Source of the DNA: Multifurca ochricompacta
Lineage: Eukaryota; Basidiomycota; Agaricomycetes; Russulales; Russulaceae
Assembly: GCA_022496185.1 (NCBI GenBank)
Contig: WTXG01000047.1
Location: 1-64,000, forward strand
Length of the DNA stretch: 64,000 nucleotides
Direction of reading: 5' to 3'
In this document: positions 53,492-64,000 of the stretch, one piece after another
How positions within the stretch are numbered: the first letter of the stretch is position 1
How the letters are laid out: each line of letters starts with the position of its first letter
Program-made: the position numbers and the translations under genes
The notes under the pieces: model-generated
What the model was told of the DNA's origin: nothing
The model's database searches: none
Seen by the model: the letters and a program-made list of their open reading frames with translations, nothing else

Positions 53492-55189
53492 TCATACAAG
53501 TCCAAGTCCAGTAACCATGTGTTCATGTGATGCTCTTGGTAGAGACTTTGTGAAGCCATCTGCCAGCATTTCACCAGTGGGAGTTCGCACTAAATTGATT
53601 AGATGTGATTCAACATACTCCCTGATAGCATGGTACTTTATTGGTATATGTTTTGACCGCCTTCCTGTGACAGGGTTTAATGCCAAGTCTATGGCACCCT
53701 TATTGTCACAATGGAGTTGAATGGGTGAAGTAACTTCATATCCCAATTCCTCCATAAACGTCCTATACCATGCAGCCTGATTGGAAGCCTCAGCTAGGCT
53801 CATGTATTCAGCTTCTGTGGTGGACTGTGCTACAGTCTTTTGCTTTCTAGAGCACCAGGATATGGCTCCATTTGCAAGCATATAGACGTAGCCTGAAGTG
53901 GAGTGGCAGTCCTCTTGATCTCCCCATGAGGAATCTGCAAAGCCATGAAGGTCACTCTCTTCATTCCCTCCAGAATATCGCACCCTGTAGTTCATAGTAG
54001 CATTAAGGTACTTTAGAACATACTTTGCTAGGCGCAGATGATGTTGTGAAGGATTGGAAGCATATTGACTAAGGCGTGCAACAGCAAAGCTAATGTCGGG
54101 TCTGCTTCCAATCTGTACCCATAGCAGTGACCCCATTAGTTGTTGGTACTTCTTTATTTCTGAAGTAGATGCCTGGCCATCAAACTTGACCAGATGTGCA
54201 TCCGCGCCAGCTGGTAGGGGAGTATATACTGGATTGGAATCCCTCATCCCAAACTTATCAAGAATAGACGAAATATAAGCTGCCTGATCAATTTCCAGCG
54301 TCTTGTTAGGACGATCTCTGGTGATGTTAACACCGAGATATGACTGGATTTCTCCCAAGTCAGTCATCTCATATCGGCTAGATAGAGATTCCTTCAGCCA
54401 TGTTATCTTATCTTTTGAAGATCCAAGTATAGTGATGTCATCAACATAAAGAATGATGAAAAGTGAATCATCCCCCCCATGGTGATGATACACATATACT
54501 CCTGCATCAGAGTACGTCTGAGTAAAGCCCAGTTCAGTAAGAACTGCATGAAATTGAAGATTCCATGCTCGGGAGGCTTGTTTGAGGCTGTATAATGCTT
54601 TTTGTAGCCTACAAACTTTGGACTCTTGTCCAGCAATGATGAAACCAACAGGTTGCTCCATATAAATCTCCTCATCCAGATCGCCATGAAGGAATGCTGA
54701 TTTGACATCCATCTGGTGGATTTCCCAATTTTCTAGCACAGCTAACGCTAGTAATAAACGAAGTGATTCAAATCTGGTGACTGGGGAGAATGTTTCATCA
54801 AAGTCCACTCCTTCTACTTGAGTGAAACCTTTTGCCACGAGCCTGGCACGAAACCGTCCATCTGGTTTCAATTTAAAAACCCATTTTGATTTGACAGCCT
54901 TCCTTCCTTTAGGAAGATCCTCAAGGCGCCACACATTTAACTTTTGTAGGGCATTTATTTCATATTGGCATGCCTCAAGCCATTCTTCAGCATTATCAGA
55001 CTGCATTGCCTCCTGAAAGGTCAGGGGGTCTCTATAAGAGACACCAGCGGCATTTAGCAGCTCCATGGTCCCAAGCCTGGATGAACCTTGCACAAACTCT
55101 GCATTATCCTCATTGTAGAAGCGAGGATTCAGATGACGTGAACGTTTTGGCATAACAATATCAAGATCTAAATCTTCTTGTATAGCCAT
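53492..55189 (-). CDS. Cop2 reverse transcriptase and RNase H, open frame
   Basis: 565 codons run without a stop. RT has KSKWVFKLKPDGRFRARLV, MDVKSAFLHGDLDEEIYMEQ and ILYVDDITILGSS with the YVDD active site. RNase H has GFADSSWGDQEDCHSTSG, AQSTTEAEYMSLAEAS and TPTGEMLADGFTKSLP. The natural protein would be the C-terminal part of a gag-pol polyprotein, so the internal ATG is not a true start. It serves as the reference that reveals the lesions in Cop1. Confidence 0.93.
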   Translation of the reverse strand: MAIQEDLDLDIVMPKRSRHLNPRFYNEDNAEFVQGSSRLGTMELLNAAGVSYRDPLTFQEAMQSDNAEEWLEACQYEINALQKLNVWRLEDLPKGRKAVKSKWVFKLKPDGRFRARLVAKGFTQVEGVDFDETFSPVTRFESLRLLLALAVLENWEIHQMDVKSAFLHGDLDEEIYMEQPVGFIIAGQESKVCRLQKALYSLKQASRAWNLQFHAVLTELGFTQTYSDAGVYVYHHHGGDDSLFIILYVDDITILGSSKDKITWLKESLSSRYEMTDLGEIQSYLGVNITRDRPNKTLEIDQAAYISSILDKFGMRDSNPVYTPLPAGADAHLVKFDGQASTSEIKKYQQLMGSLLWVQIGSRPDISFAVARLSQYASNPSQHHLRLAKYVLKYLNATMNYRVRYSGGNEESDLHGFADSSWGDQEDCHSTSGYVYMLANGAISWCSRKQKTVAQSTTEAEYMSLAEASNQAAWYRTFMEELGYEVTSPIQLHCDNKGAIDLALNPVTGRRSKHIPIKYHAIREYVESHLINLVRTPTGEMLADGFTKSLPRASHEHMVTGLGLV

Positions 55190-55282
55190 GGATCGTCATT
55201 CAGAGCGTGGACTTTCCCTAGTAAAAACTGGTTGGGAAAGTTTGCCTCTAGCCTTTTTTGTTGACTTTCTAACAGCACGAGT

Positions 55283-56847
55283 TCAGGTGGGGAGTTGAGA
55301 GGGTTCCATTATTTGGGATGGTGGTGTCTGATATATGGTGTCTGTGTGTGTGTCTACTTCATTGTCGGGTGTGGTAGGCTCAGGATTTATTTGAGGAGGC
55401 TCCACTACCTCCTGTTCCTCAACCTTGGTATCCTTATACTCAGGATCCTGAGGAACTGTGGCTATTGCTGGTGAGGGTTGGACAGACCCTCCTTCAACTG
55501 GAACAGCTTGTTCCTTTCTTTTATCTCTGTTGTCCATTACAGAGTGGGATGGGAAGGACTCTTCATTAAATGTCACATCTCTGGACAAAACAAAGGACCG
55601 GGTATGTCTATCCCAAAGAGTGTAGCCTTTACTATTTGGCTCATACCCAACAAAGACAGCTTTTTTGGCTTTAGGATCCAATTTTTGCCGCTTGTTTTCC
55701 GGAACATGATAATATGCTTCACAGCTGAAGACTTTAAAATAAGAGACATCTGGTATGTCCCCAACCAGAAGCTCTAGCGGTGTCCTCCACTTATTAGAAC
55801 AGATGGGAGTTCTGTTATATATATGACATGCTGTAGAGACAGCACACTCCCAAAAACCAAGAGAAAGCCCAGCATGATGAAGCATGCTAGTGGCTTTTTC
55901 CATTATAGTTCTGTTGAACCTTTCAGCTCTTCCATTCTGTTGTGGGGAATATGGCATTGTGAGTTTATGCTCTATGCCAGCCTCACTTAGCAAGGACTTC
56001 AGCTCATTATTAACGTATTCGCCACCATGGTCTGTGTGTAAGGTCTTTATTTTCTTATTTGTTTTATTTTCTAAGAATGCCTTAACACTTGCAAAGACTG
56101 ATTTGAAGTAATGTTTTGCCTTCATTGGAACAACTATAGCACTACGGCTAAAGTCATCTATGAAAGTGGCGAAGTATAGATTCCCTTGTATTGAGGTACA
56201 TTGGAGTGGACTGACTAGATCACTATGAATGACCTCCAAGGGTGCTGAAGCTTGCTTATGAGAGGGAGGGAAAGGAAGGCGATGGGATTTTCCCATTTCG
56301 CAGCCATGACAAGGCTTTACTTCCTCCTGGCTATTTTTTAAACTGAGACCTTTTACGGCCTCAGGAGCATATCTTTTTAGGGCTTGTTTAGACATATGAC
56401 CCATTCTCAGATGCCAGGTATCAAGGCTGGTTGATGCAGTATTTAGGGCAGCAGTTGATTTATCCACTATTGTCCCTTGGATCCAGTATAGATCCCCAGC
56501 CTTGATTCCTTCCACTATTCTTTGTCCTTTATACTCTATTGCACATTGTATTGATCAAATAAGACCATACCACCTCTATTGGTGATATGACTTGTTGATA
56601 AGATGCGATTTCCTGCAGATGGCATGTAGAAGATGTTATTAAGTTCCAATATATAATTTTTATTGGTTCTTATATGAACGCTTCCTACTCCTTCTATTGG
56701 GACCATGGTTCCATCCGCCACTGTAACTGTATGTCCCGAATGAGGCAGATATTCATAGAAATCTGACTCAAAGGGTGTGAAGTGGGTGGTGGCACCACTA
56801 TCCATCATCCAGGCAAATCCATCATCTTTGAAGACTTCAGGTCGCAT
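55283..56847 (-). pseudogene. Cop2 protease and integrase
   Basis: Protease (MMDSGATTHFTPF) lies at 56536-56847, then a short frame break. The 410-aa integrase frame (55283-56515) is uninterrupted: WHLRMGHMSKQAL, CHGCEMGKSH, FIDDFSR, LHTDHGGEY and QQNGRAERFNRTIM keep all catalytic residues. It ends at the same linker frame break as Cop1. Confidence 0.9.
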
Positions 56848-57837
56848 TTATGGTATAAAGTTTAATGTGAGGTGTCTCATGCACCTCCTGTATTCTTCCA
56901 CTACCATTAACTATTGTAGCTACTTGGTGGGAAGATGATGGTGTACTGGCGCCTTGCGCCTTCCTCTGGTTGCCCTTTTTACCAGCAGCGGCATTCTGCC
57001 GATCCTGTTTCCTCTGCCGACATTCATTTGCCTTGTGGCCCGGCTTCTGACAGTAGAAGCAGGTGACATCATTGGACGATGATGCACCTGCAGGTTGTGG
57101 CGTGATAAATTGTACCTTTTTATTTTTATTTTTGTTGACGTGGGCTGCCTTGTTAAGGGCAGCCCCAACACCACTTCCTGCGGGGCCGGCAAGTCGGCTT
57201 TCCTCATTTAGGAACCTCTGAATGAGGTCCTGAGGGGAAAGGTGTTCAGGAGGACCTGAAGCCAGGATTGAGCCAGCAATGGCACTGTATGATGGGGGAA
57301 GGGATTGGAGCAAAATAAAGCTCATCTGGAGGTCAGAGACCTCCATCCCATTCTCCTTTAGGGTATTCCTAGCATCTAGCACACGCTGCAATTGGGGCCT
57401 AAATGGTTTGCCTTCCTCTAAATGGAAGGACGAGACCGAGCACCACAAATTGTAGGTGGCCATGCTACCCACAGTGCCATATAAGGATTCCAGCTGCTCA
57501 TACTTTGAGCAGACTGACGGATACTTCCTATCAGAGGCAACTTGAGAATAAACTTCACTGGTGACAACCAGCACCAGTAAACCCATCAGTACTTCTTCGA
57601 CCCTACTCCACTCCTGGATGATGGGTTCTGACCAACTGGCAAATCTTGCCTGGTAGTCTGCTTCCTTCTCATCATCCTTCTGGACCGGGGGTTGGCATAT
57701 TCAGGCCCATCATGTGTGATGTGCCTTCTCATGCCATTAATCCTGAGCAGGGCGGTAAAAGATACCGACCACTGTGGCCAGTTGGAGCCGTCGAGTTTGT
57801 CGAATTTGAAGGTCAAAGGGAAGACAATGTTAGCCAT
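56837..57837 (-). pseudogene. Cop2 gag (frameshifted)
   Basis: MANIVFPLTFKFDKLDGSNW starts at 57837; the frame shifts after HDGPEYANP near 57690. The core continues at 57586 to the knuckle CFYCQKPGHKANEC and ends near protease, with another frame change at about 56840. Confidence 0.88.
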
Positions 57838-57956
57838 TGAGATGATTTAAAGAATTTGATCAAGAAAAGTTGTTGGAAAGGACTTTGTAAGCTTGTTGAG
57901 CTTGGAAGGTGATTGGACTGTGATCAAAAGGGGCAGCAGATCAGTAATGAGCGTCA

Positions 57957-57968
57957 GGGCCCATAACC
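57957..57968 (-). promoter_or_regulatory. Cop2 primer-binding site
   Basis: The minus strand reads GGTTATGGGCCC directly after the 5' LTR, identical to Cop1. Confidence 0.7.
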
Positions 57969-58470
57969 TGATGAACAGGCATGTGCACGCAGTGATACTG
58001 ACTGTTTGTGGTTAGCTTGTAAGGCTAAAGGGACAAGTTATACTTCAGAGGTGAAGGAAACTCTATTATACTATACTACACACCTAAAGGGACAAGTTAT
58101 CTACAAGAGACGGTTAGTCAAAGGTAAGGTAGTAAGTAAAGTAAGAATGACTTACACTTCAGAGGTGAAGGAAACTCTGAAGTGTAGAAGATGAAACAGA
58201 CACCCTTATATACACTTGAAGGGATGGTCTGTGCGCAATGGAATGTGCTAGAATATACTACTGAGGGACTAAGGCCATTGGCCAGTGAGATATCACATGC
58301 TACACAGGATTACTAAGGTACATCAGTCAGCTGCTGCGCATTGTGAGAAAGAAAGTAATAATGATATAGTAAAAAGTCCGAAACTCCGAATCTTTATCTA
58401 ATCTAATCTTGCACAGCTTAGACCCTAACCCAGATGCCTGAAGCACCTCAAGACACATGCCGTGTCAACA
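57969..58470 (-). repeat. Cop2 5' LTR with leader units
   Basis: Intronless unit 58024-58063; exon 58084-58100, intron 58101-58155 (55 nt), exon 58156-58178. Both exon copies carry ggtgaaggaaa, unlike the other Cop2 LTR. Confidence 0.9.
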
Positions 58471-60101
58471 AATAGCTCAGCCACTCAATGGACTGTTGAA
58501 GAAAGACATGCCCTGGCATTGGGGAGATGAGCAACAATGAGTGTTTGAACATATCCGAGACATTGTCAGTTTGGAACCCATCCTCCTACAGCTGGATTTA
58601 GGAAAGCCTTTTGAGCTTGAGGTCAATGTGTCCCATTTTGCCAATGGAGCAGTACTGAACCAGAGGGATGTGACAGGATTGCTTCACCCAGTTGCCTTCT
58701 ATTTGGAAACATTCTCACCAGCGGAGCAAAACTATGACATTTGGGATCAAGAACTACTAGCTATCATAAAAGCATTGTGTCACTGGCGACCATACCTAGT
58801 GGGAACCCCTCATAAAACCATCATCACACTGACCACTCCAACCTATTATATTGGAAGGATCCTCATAAGATTAGTCAATGGGTTGCCCATGAAGTCCTGG
58901 AACTCAAGGAGTACAATTTCACATTGAAAAAAAAAAACACATTGCTGGCAGCTGCAATGCCCAAGCAGATGCCCTATCATGAAGACCAGATATGCAGGGA
59001 GGTGAAGATGACAATGAAAATATTACTGTACTCCCTGAAGAAGTCTTTACATGAATGGCAGCCATCAGCCTTCATGATATGGACTTATGGGCTCAGGTGT
59101 CGCAAAATATGAACCAACAGCTTTGCCAATCCTGGGCTGAGGCACATAATTTAAAGAAGGTCAAGGGCCTCTGGTGGAAGGACAGGGATTGCCTCATTGT
59201 CACTGGTGGTGACAACATAAAGAGGGGGGTGATCCATTTTCATCACGACCTACCCTCTGCTGGCCACCCTGGCATCACCAACACTTATGCCCTTGCCAAA
59301 TGTGACCACTGGTGGCTGAACATGAAAAAGGATGTAGAGGAATATGTGAAAGGCTGCACAGACTGCCAAGCCAACAAAGTGAACATGCACCTGCACCCAC
59401 CAGCACCATTCCCAATCACACCCACAACCTCGCTACCATTCCAAACTATTGCCATGGATTTTATAGTCAAGCTGCCAATTCACAAGGCTTTGACTCTATC
59501 CTTACCATCACTGATCATGACTACTCCAAAGCAGTGTTGTTCATACCATGCAATGAGTCCATCACTGCAGAAGGAGTGGCCAAGCTGTACCTTGACCACA
59601 TCTACAGACATTACAGTCTCCCAAAGAAAATCATCTCAGACCAAGACCCATGCTTCACATTGATGTTTGCCAGAGCTCTGTGCAAAATCCTCACATAGCA
59701 CAGAACATCTCCACTGCCTACCATCCACAGACAGATGGTCAATCTGAAAGAATGAACCAATGGTTGGAGCAATATCTCCATTTCTGGTGTAATGGATGAC
59801 AGGATGACTGGGCAGACTGGCTGGCAACAGCAGAGTTTGCACACAACTTGTGGCCCAATGGTACCACCAAAACCCCCTGTTCTCACTTATCATGGGTTGG
59901 GTACCACACACCACTTGGGCTGATAAACCTACAAATGTCCCTTCAGCTTAACAATGTATCAACCAATGGGAGGAAGTCAGGAATTGGCCAATGAGAATCT
60001 CCTAAAAGCTCAGCAAGCCTTATCAGTGAGACCCTCACATTTCCTACCTTATTGCACCAATGACCTGGTCTGGCTGGAAGGGAAGCACTAAAGAACGCAG
60101 C
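58471..60101 (+). pseudogene. GypF pol fragment: RNase H and integrase
   Basis: The plus-strand gypsy frame starts in IAQPLNGLLKKDMPWHW. RNase H (FELEVNVSHFANGAVLNQ; Asp changed to Asn), integrase finger [37 protein letters not shown] and [17 protein letters not shown] follow in broken frames. It stops in the integrase tail (LVWLEGKH) where Cop3 is inserted. It is probably the rest of the element whose LTR is at 52209, with gag to RT lost. Confidence 0.82.
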
Positions 60102-60491
60102 TGAGGTTAGATAATCCAAACTACCTAGAATGGTAGTTATAATTCAGTTGTGATGGTCAGAACTATATATTAATTAGTCTTTACCTAGAATGGTAGTTAT
60201 AACTAGTGTGTGTTAGCTACATAGGTAAAGATAAGATAACAGAATACTCACTTCAGTTGTGATGGTCAGAACTGAAGTGAACTGTACAGTGAGAGTGTCC
60301 TTAAATACTGTAAATGAGTGTGCTTATAGTAACCAAGACAATAAAGGATTGTGTCTAATCAAGTAAGGTATCAAAGTATTCACAGGAAGGTGAAACACAG
60401 TCTGCATGCTACTGCACAACACACAACTTGCTTGTTAGTACCACACACTTAGCGATTGATCTGACCTGGCCATATTGATCCATTTCCGACA
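60102..60491 (-). repeat. Cop3 3' LTR (390 bp) with leader units
   Basis: On the minus strand it starts TGTCGGAAATGG after a CACAGGGGGA purine tract and ends CTAACCTCA. Intronless unit 60125-60164; exon 60185-60202, intron 60203-60251 (49 nt, GTGAGT ... GCTAACACACACTAG), exon 60252-60273. The hairpin uses TTCACTTCAGTT / AACTGAAGTGAG. Confidence 0.85.
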
Positions 60492-60518
60492 TCCCCCTGT
60501 GATTGAGACAATCCTGGA

Positions 60519-62029
60519 TTAGATAAGCCCTAGTCCAGTGACAAAGTCTTGGAGTTGTGTATGCGCATGTGGTTTTGTGAATCCATCAGCCAGCATTTCT
60601 CCAGTGGGTGTTCTGATTAGATCGATGTGTCCCTGTTCGACATATTCGCAAATGGCATGGAATTTGATAGCAATGTGTTGGATCTTCACCCGGTCATGGG
60701 TTGAGAGCCAAGTCAACTGCCCCTTTGTTATCGCCATGTAAGGGAATTGGATCTGTAACATCGTAGCTGAGTTCTGAGAGGAAACTCTGGTACCAAGTGG
60801 CTTGATTTGCTGCTTCGGCAAGTGCCATGTACTCTGCATGAGTGGTGCTTTGGGTGACGGTCTTCTGCTTATGCGAGGTCCAAGAAATGGATGAGTCAGC
60901 AAGTAAAAAGACGTAGCCTGAGGTGGAATGGTGATCGTCAGCGTGGTCCCCAAGACTAGAGTCCGAGTAGCTGACAAGTCCCTCTCCGCACGCTCCATTG
61001 TAGCGAAGCCTAAGGTTGGCTGTGCTCCTTAGATAAGCCAGCACATATTTGGCAAGTCGCAGGTGTTGTGGCGAAGGATTTGCTGCATACTGCGCAAGAT
61101 GCGCTACAGTGAAAGATATGTCAGGGCGAGTCCCAATTTGCACATACAGAAGGCTCCCAATAATTTGTTGGTAATATGTGATTTCTGTTTGAGTAGCCTG
61201 TTCAGTGTGCTTTACCAGGTGGACATCTGCCCCAGCAGGGAGTGGTGTGCGCACGGGGTTCGCATCCGCCATCCCAAAGTGTGCAATGATCTCTCCAATG
61301 TACCATGATTGATCAATTTCCAGATGCTTGATAGATCTGTCGCATGTGATCTGGACTCCAAGATATGAGTTGATCTCACCTAGATCTGTCATTTCATAGT
61401 GCTTAGATAAGATCCCCTTGATCCGGTTAACCTCTTTGAGAGTATCGCCTAAGATAGTGATGTCGTCAACATAGAGGATTATGATGCTGTACCCTCCCCG
61501 TCTTGATGACGATGCACGTATACCCCAGCATCAGAAAATGTACGTGTGAAGCCGAGCTCCAATAGAACTCCATGGAATTGCAAGTTCCATGTGCATGAGG
61601 CTTGTTTGAGTCCGTAAATTGCCTTTTCAGTAGGCATACCTTATTCGTCTGGCCCAATGTGATGAAACCCTCCGGTTGCTCCATATAAATTTCCTCATCC
61701 AGTAGTCCGTTCAGGAATGCTGACTTGACGTCCATTTGATGGATCTCCCAATCCTCTAGCACGGCCAATGCTAGCAGTAGTCTCAAAGACTCAAACCAGG
61801 CTACTGGAGAAAATGTTTCATCATAATCAATACCTTGAATTTGCATGAATCCCTTAGCAACTAAGCATGTGCAAAAGCGTCCATCGGCTTTGCACTTGAA
61901 AACCCACTTGGACTTCACAGCCTTCCGATCGGCCGGTAAGTCCACTAGTGTCCAAGTTCCATTCTTGGCTAGTGCGTCCATTTCATATTGGCACGCGTCC
62001 TGCCAGTCACTAGCATAGTTTGACTTCAT
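60519..62029 (-). pseudogene. Cop3 RT and RNase H, frameshifted
   Basis: RT blocks are KSKWVFKCKADGRF, MDVKSAFLNGLLDEEIYMEQ and, in another frame near 61470, ILYVDDITILGD. RNase H blocks are SHKQKTVTQSTTHAEYMALA and TPTGEMLADGFTKPHA. At least three frame changes separate them. Confidence 0.88.
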
Positions 62030-62051
62030 CGCCTCCCAATATGTGAGCAGA

Positions 62052-62656
62052 TGTTACGCTCAGAGGGGCGTACGCGGTCGAGTGCGGGCGGCTAGGTCAC
62101 AGAGACAAGGTCGGGACGATCTTGGGTCGATGCAGAAGACAATAAGTCCAACACTACGCTCAGTCACAAGCCAATCAGTGTGCAAGGCCCCAGAAGGACA
62201 AAGCACCAAAGAGAGGAGTCCGGGTGGTGAGACGCAAGGAAGGAAGTTAAAGGTCCACAAGGCTACTGATTGTCACAGGAGCTCAAGATGGGGAACCATC
62301 TGAGCGAGACTAGCTAGGGTATATATACATGCTGGTACTAGCTTAGTCATCCATTCTTATCATGCTTATCTAGACGCTTGTGGTTCTGAATGTGTGACTA
62401 TGGAACCTTCCATCAGAACCAGTGCCACCGTCTTCCCACGTCAACTAAGGTTCAGGGTCCTTCTGTACACGAGGCATCAAACCTTACTGTCACGTGATCT
62501 GCTTCTGTACCTCATGCCGTATTCGTCTTCTGGACTTCGGCGTGGGACATCATGACTAAGCCGGCGATGTCCTTGCGGACCCCGTGCAGCTACTGTCACT
62601 ACTTGTGTGTCCCCCACGTCTTGCCGTCTGTCAGGTACGCTGGGTAGGTCGTAACA
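62052..62656 (-). mobile_element. Gypsy-type solo LTR 7 (605 bp) in Cop3
   Basis: Plus-strand ends are TGTTACGCTCAGAGG and GGTCGTAACA, with GCAGA on both sides (62047-62051, 62657-62661). A GTATATATAC box lies near 62320. CpG sites are frequent, suggesting a young insertion. Orientation is inferred from similarity of ends to other LTRs. Confidence 0.92.
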
Positions 62657-62716
62657 GCAGATCACTATATGCAGCTGCCATGAGCAAAGCACGATGCCCG
62701 AGTCGCCCATCCTCAC

Positions 62717-63830
62717 CTAACTCAGCATTATCATCGCCAAAGTAACGTGGATTCCTGCGAGGATTCTCTCGCAGTCTCCAAGGGGGCATGTCCTCCAAAG
62801 TGGGGACAACGGTCCGCTGAGTCCGGAGAAACTGGTTGCACGGGTGTGGGGTGGGGGCTCTTGCATTGCGGGGCGTGAAGGCGGGGTAGCCCAGACTGTA
62901 TTACCAGAACTTGGGGTTTGTGTGGCAACAGGGGATGGTGTCCTTGGCGGATCGACCTCCCCTTGAGTTTGCATAGGGACAGCCATAGGGAATGTAACGG
63001 CCAGTGGCCCCTCCAGGGCCTTAGGTTGATCAGAACAAATGGACGGCTCACCATTGTCCTGAAATGGGAAGGAGCGTTCATCGAATGTCACATCGCACAA
63101 CAGGACGACTGCTTGGGTACTCTTGTTCCATAGCCAGTAACCCTTAGAACCCGGCTCATACCCAACAAGCATCATCTCGATTGATCTTGGATTGAGCTTT
63201 CTTCGCTTGTTCTCAGGCACATGAACATATGCCTTGCATCTGAAGATGCAGAAATAAGAGACGTCTGGAGTGTGACCAGCACTCCAGAGCTTGTGAGGTG
63301 TGCACCAACCTATAGTTCAGGTGGGAGTTCTGTTGTAAGTGTGAACAGCAGTATCCACTGCCAACTCCCAGAAGCCAAGGGACAGGCCAGCGCTGTGTAA
63401 CATAGAGCGCGCCTTGTCCATGATGGTCCTATTCCATCTCTTGGCTATGCTGTTTTGTTGCGGTGATCCTGGCATCGTCAACTTATGCTTGATCCCCTGT
63501 TCATCCAGTACAGCTCTAAGCACACCTGACATGTACTCCCCCCTGCGATCTGAGTGCAAGGCCAGCATTTTTTCCGATGATTGAGTCTCAGCCCAAGCTA
63601 GGAATTTCCGAAATGCTGTTGCACACTGATCTTTGGATCTGAGGAAGTAGACCACACCATGTCTAGAGTAGTTGTTGATAAATGTTGCAATGTAGAGCAT
63701 GCCTTGAATAGACTGAACTTGCATCGGCCCGGCCAGATTGCTGTGAACAATCTGTAGCCACCAGTCTGATCACTTGTGAGAGGACTTAAAGGGGAGTTGC
63801 ATGTGTTTCCCGAGCTCACACCTGGGGTGT
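62717..63830 (-). pseudogene. Cop3 integrase and linker
   Basis: CELGKHMQLPF, then TFINNYSRHGVVYFLRS, LHSDRRGEYMSGVL and QQNSIAKRWNRTIMDKARSM: the catalytic Glu expected before RWNR is Lys. The C-terminal part MPENKRRKLNP, GYEPGSKGYWLWN and CDVTFDERSFPF leads into a Pro-rich linker that is also found in Cop4. Confidence 0.85.
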
Positions 63831-63838
63831 CATGGCTC

Positions 63839-64000
63839 TATTTTATTTTCCTTTATTTTCTCCCTTTTTGGATCACATGACTGTGGGAAGATTACCCAGC
63901 AGTCTCAACACGTGATCATGGGAATGTAGTCATGACATGGGTCATGTGACTTGGTCACATGTAATAGTCACATGCTGCTTAGTCAGCACAAGAGCCACTC
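63839..64000. other. Unassigned end of window
   Basis: Copia homology fades here. The sequence is rich in gtcatgtgac and cacatgac motifs resembling the repeat block in solo LTR 4, so another LTR may begin, but this is not shown. Confidence 0.3.

Larger units (their letters stand above)
52792..58470 (-). mobile_element. Cop2: Ty1/copia element with mismatched LTRs
   Basis: LTRs at 52792-53286 (495 bp) and 57969-58470 (502 bp) enclose a fairly well preserved minus-strand gag-pol. Flanks differ (tgcac left, aatag right), so there is no target duplication, and the LTRs belong to different sublineages. Ectopic recombination between two copies is likely. Confidence 0.9.
60102..63838 (-). mobile_element. 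Cop3: third copia family, 5' side not resolved
   Basis: The 3' LTR (60102-60491) and minus-strand RNase H, RT, linker and integrase up to CELGKHMQLPF are recognisable. A gypsy solo LTR (62052-62656) splits the linker from RT. Gag and the 5' LTR lie beyond the window or are lost. Confidence 0.85.

Overview
The window looks like transposon-packed DNA from a filamentous fungus, most likely a basidiomycete (Agaricomycete type). The evidence is a CHO2-like phosphatidylethanolamine methyltransferase 3' end with a short intron, a hAT transposase with many 50-70 nt introns and CTAAC branch points, and Ty3/gypsy chromoviruses and Ty1/copia elements of fungal type. I do not name a species. Apart from the first kilobase I see no host gene. 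Almost everything from about 1.7 kb onward is mobile DNA, inserted element into element. Most boundaries can be fixed by TG...CA ends and exact target-site duplications (TSDs).
Layout. 1-1.0 kb: CHO2-like 3' end with apparent frameshifts. 1.7-2.1 kb: hAT MITE. 2.2-3.1 kb: large inverted repeat, one arm carrying a 224-bp insertion with a tRNA-like sequence. 3.1-9.26 kb: remnant gypsy GypA, split by GypB (4163-8935), a young gag-protease element lacking RT, RNase H and integrase. 9.26-10.15 kb: copia fragment Cop4. 10.15-30.18 kb: old gypsy GypB2 (minus), its 3' LTR split by GypC (10221-17702, a nearly intact chromovirus with a third ORF) and by Cop1 (17891-25390), which itself carries two solo LTRs. 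30.18-36.76 kb: GypD (minus) with two solo LTRs. 36.76-43.94 kb: palindromic Tc1-like fold-back element, interrupted by a complete hAT transposon (37817-42778) and a solo LTR. 43.94-49.26 kb: GypD2 (minus). 49.26-52.21 kb: GypE (minus) with a copia solo LTR. 52.21-60.10 kb: GypF (plus) split by Cop2 (52792-58470). 60.10-63.84 kb: Cop3 with a gypsy solo LTR. The last 160 bases are unassigned.
Most striking signal. Every sufficiently complete copia-type LTR here (eight LTRs: both of Cop1, both of Cop2, one of Cop3 and three solo copies) contains the same leader segment twice in tandem. The first copy is interrupted by a 49-55 nt GT...CTAAC/T...AG intron. The second copy lacks exactly that intron. 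The intron's 5' splice site lies in the 3' arm of a cap-proximal hairpin. The two copies match each other within each LTR although families differ, which suggests the spliced copy is regenerated from spliced RNA during reverse transcription.
Other main points: a conserved third ORF with zinc knuckles behind the chromodomain of GypC and GypD; an 11-nt LTR/PBS complementarity of Tf1 self-priming type; a copia primer site complementary to the initiator-tRNA anticodon arm; and a strong bias of LTR differences and stop codons toward C-to-T changes at CpG. All alignments were done by eye.
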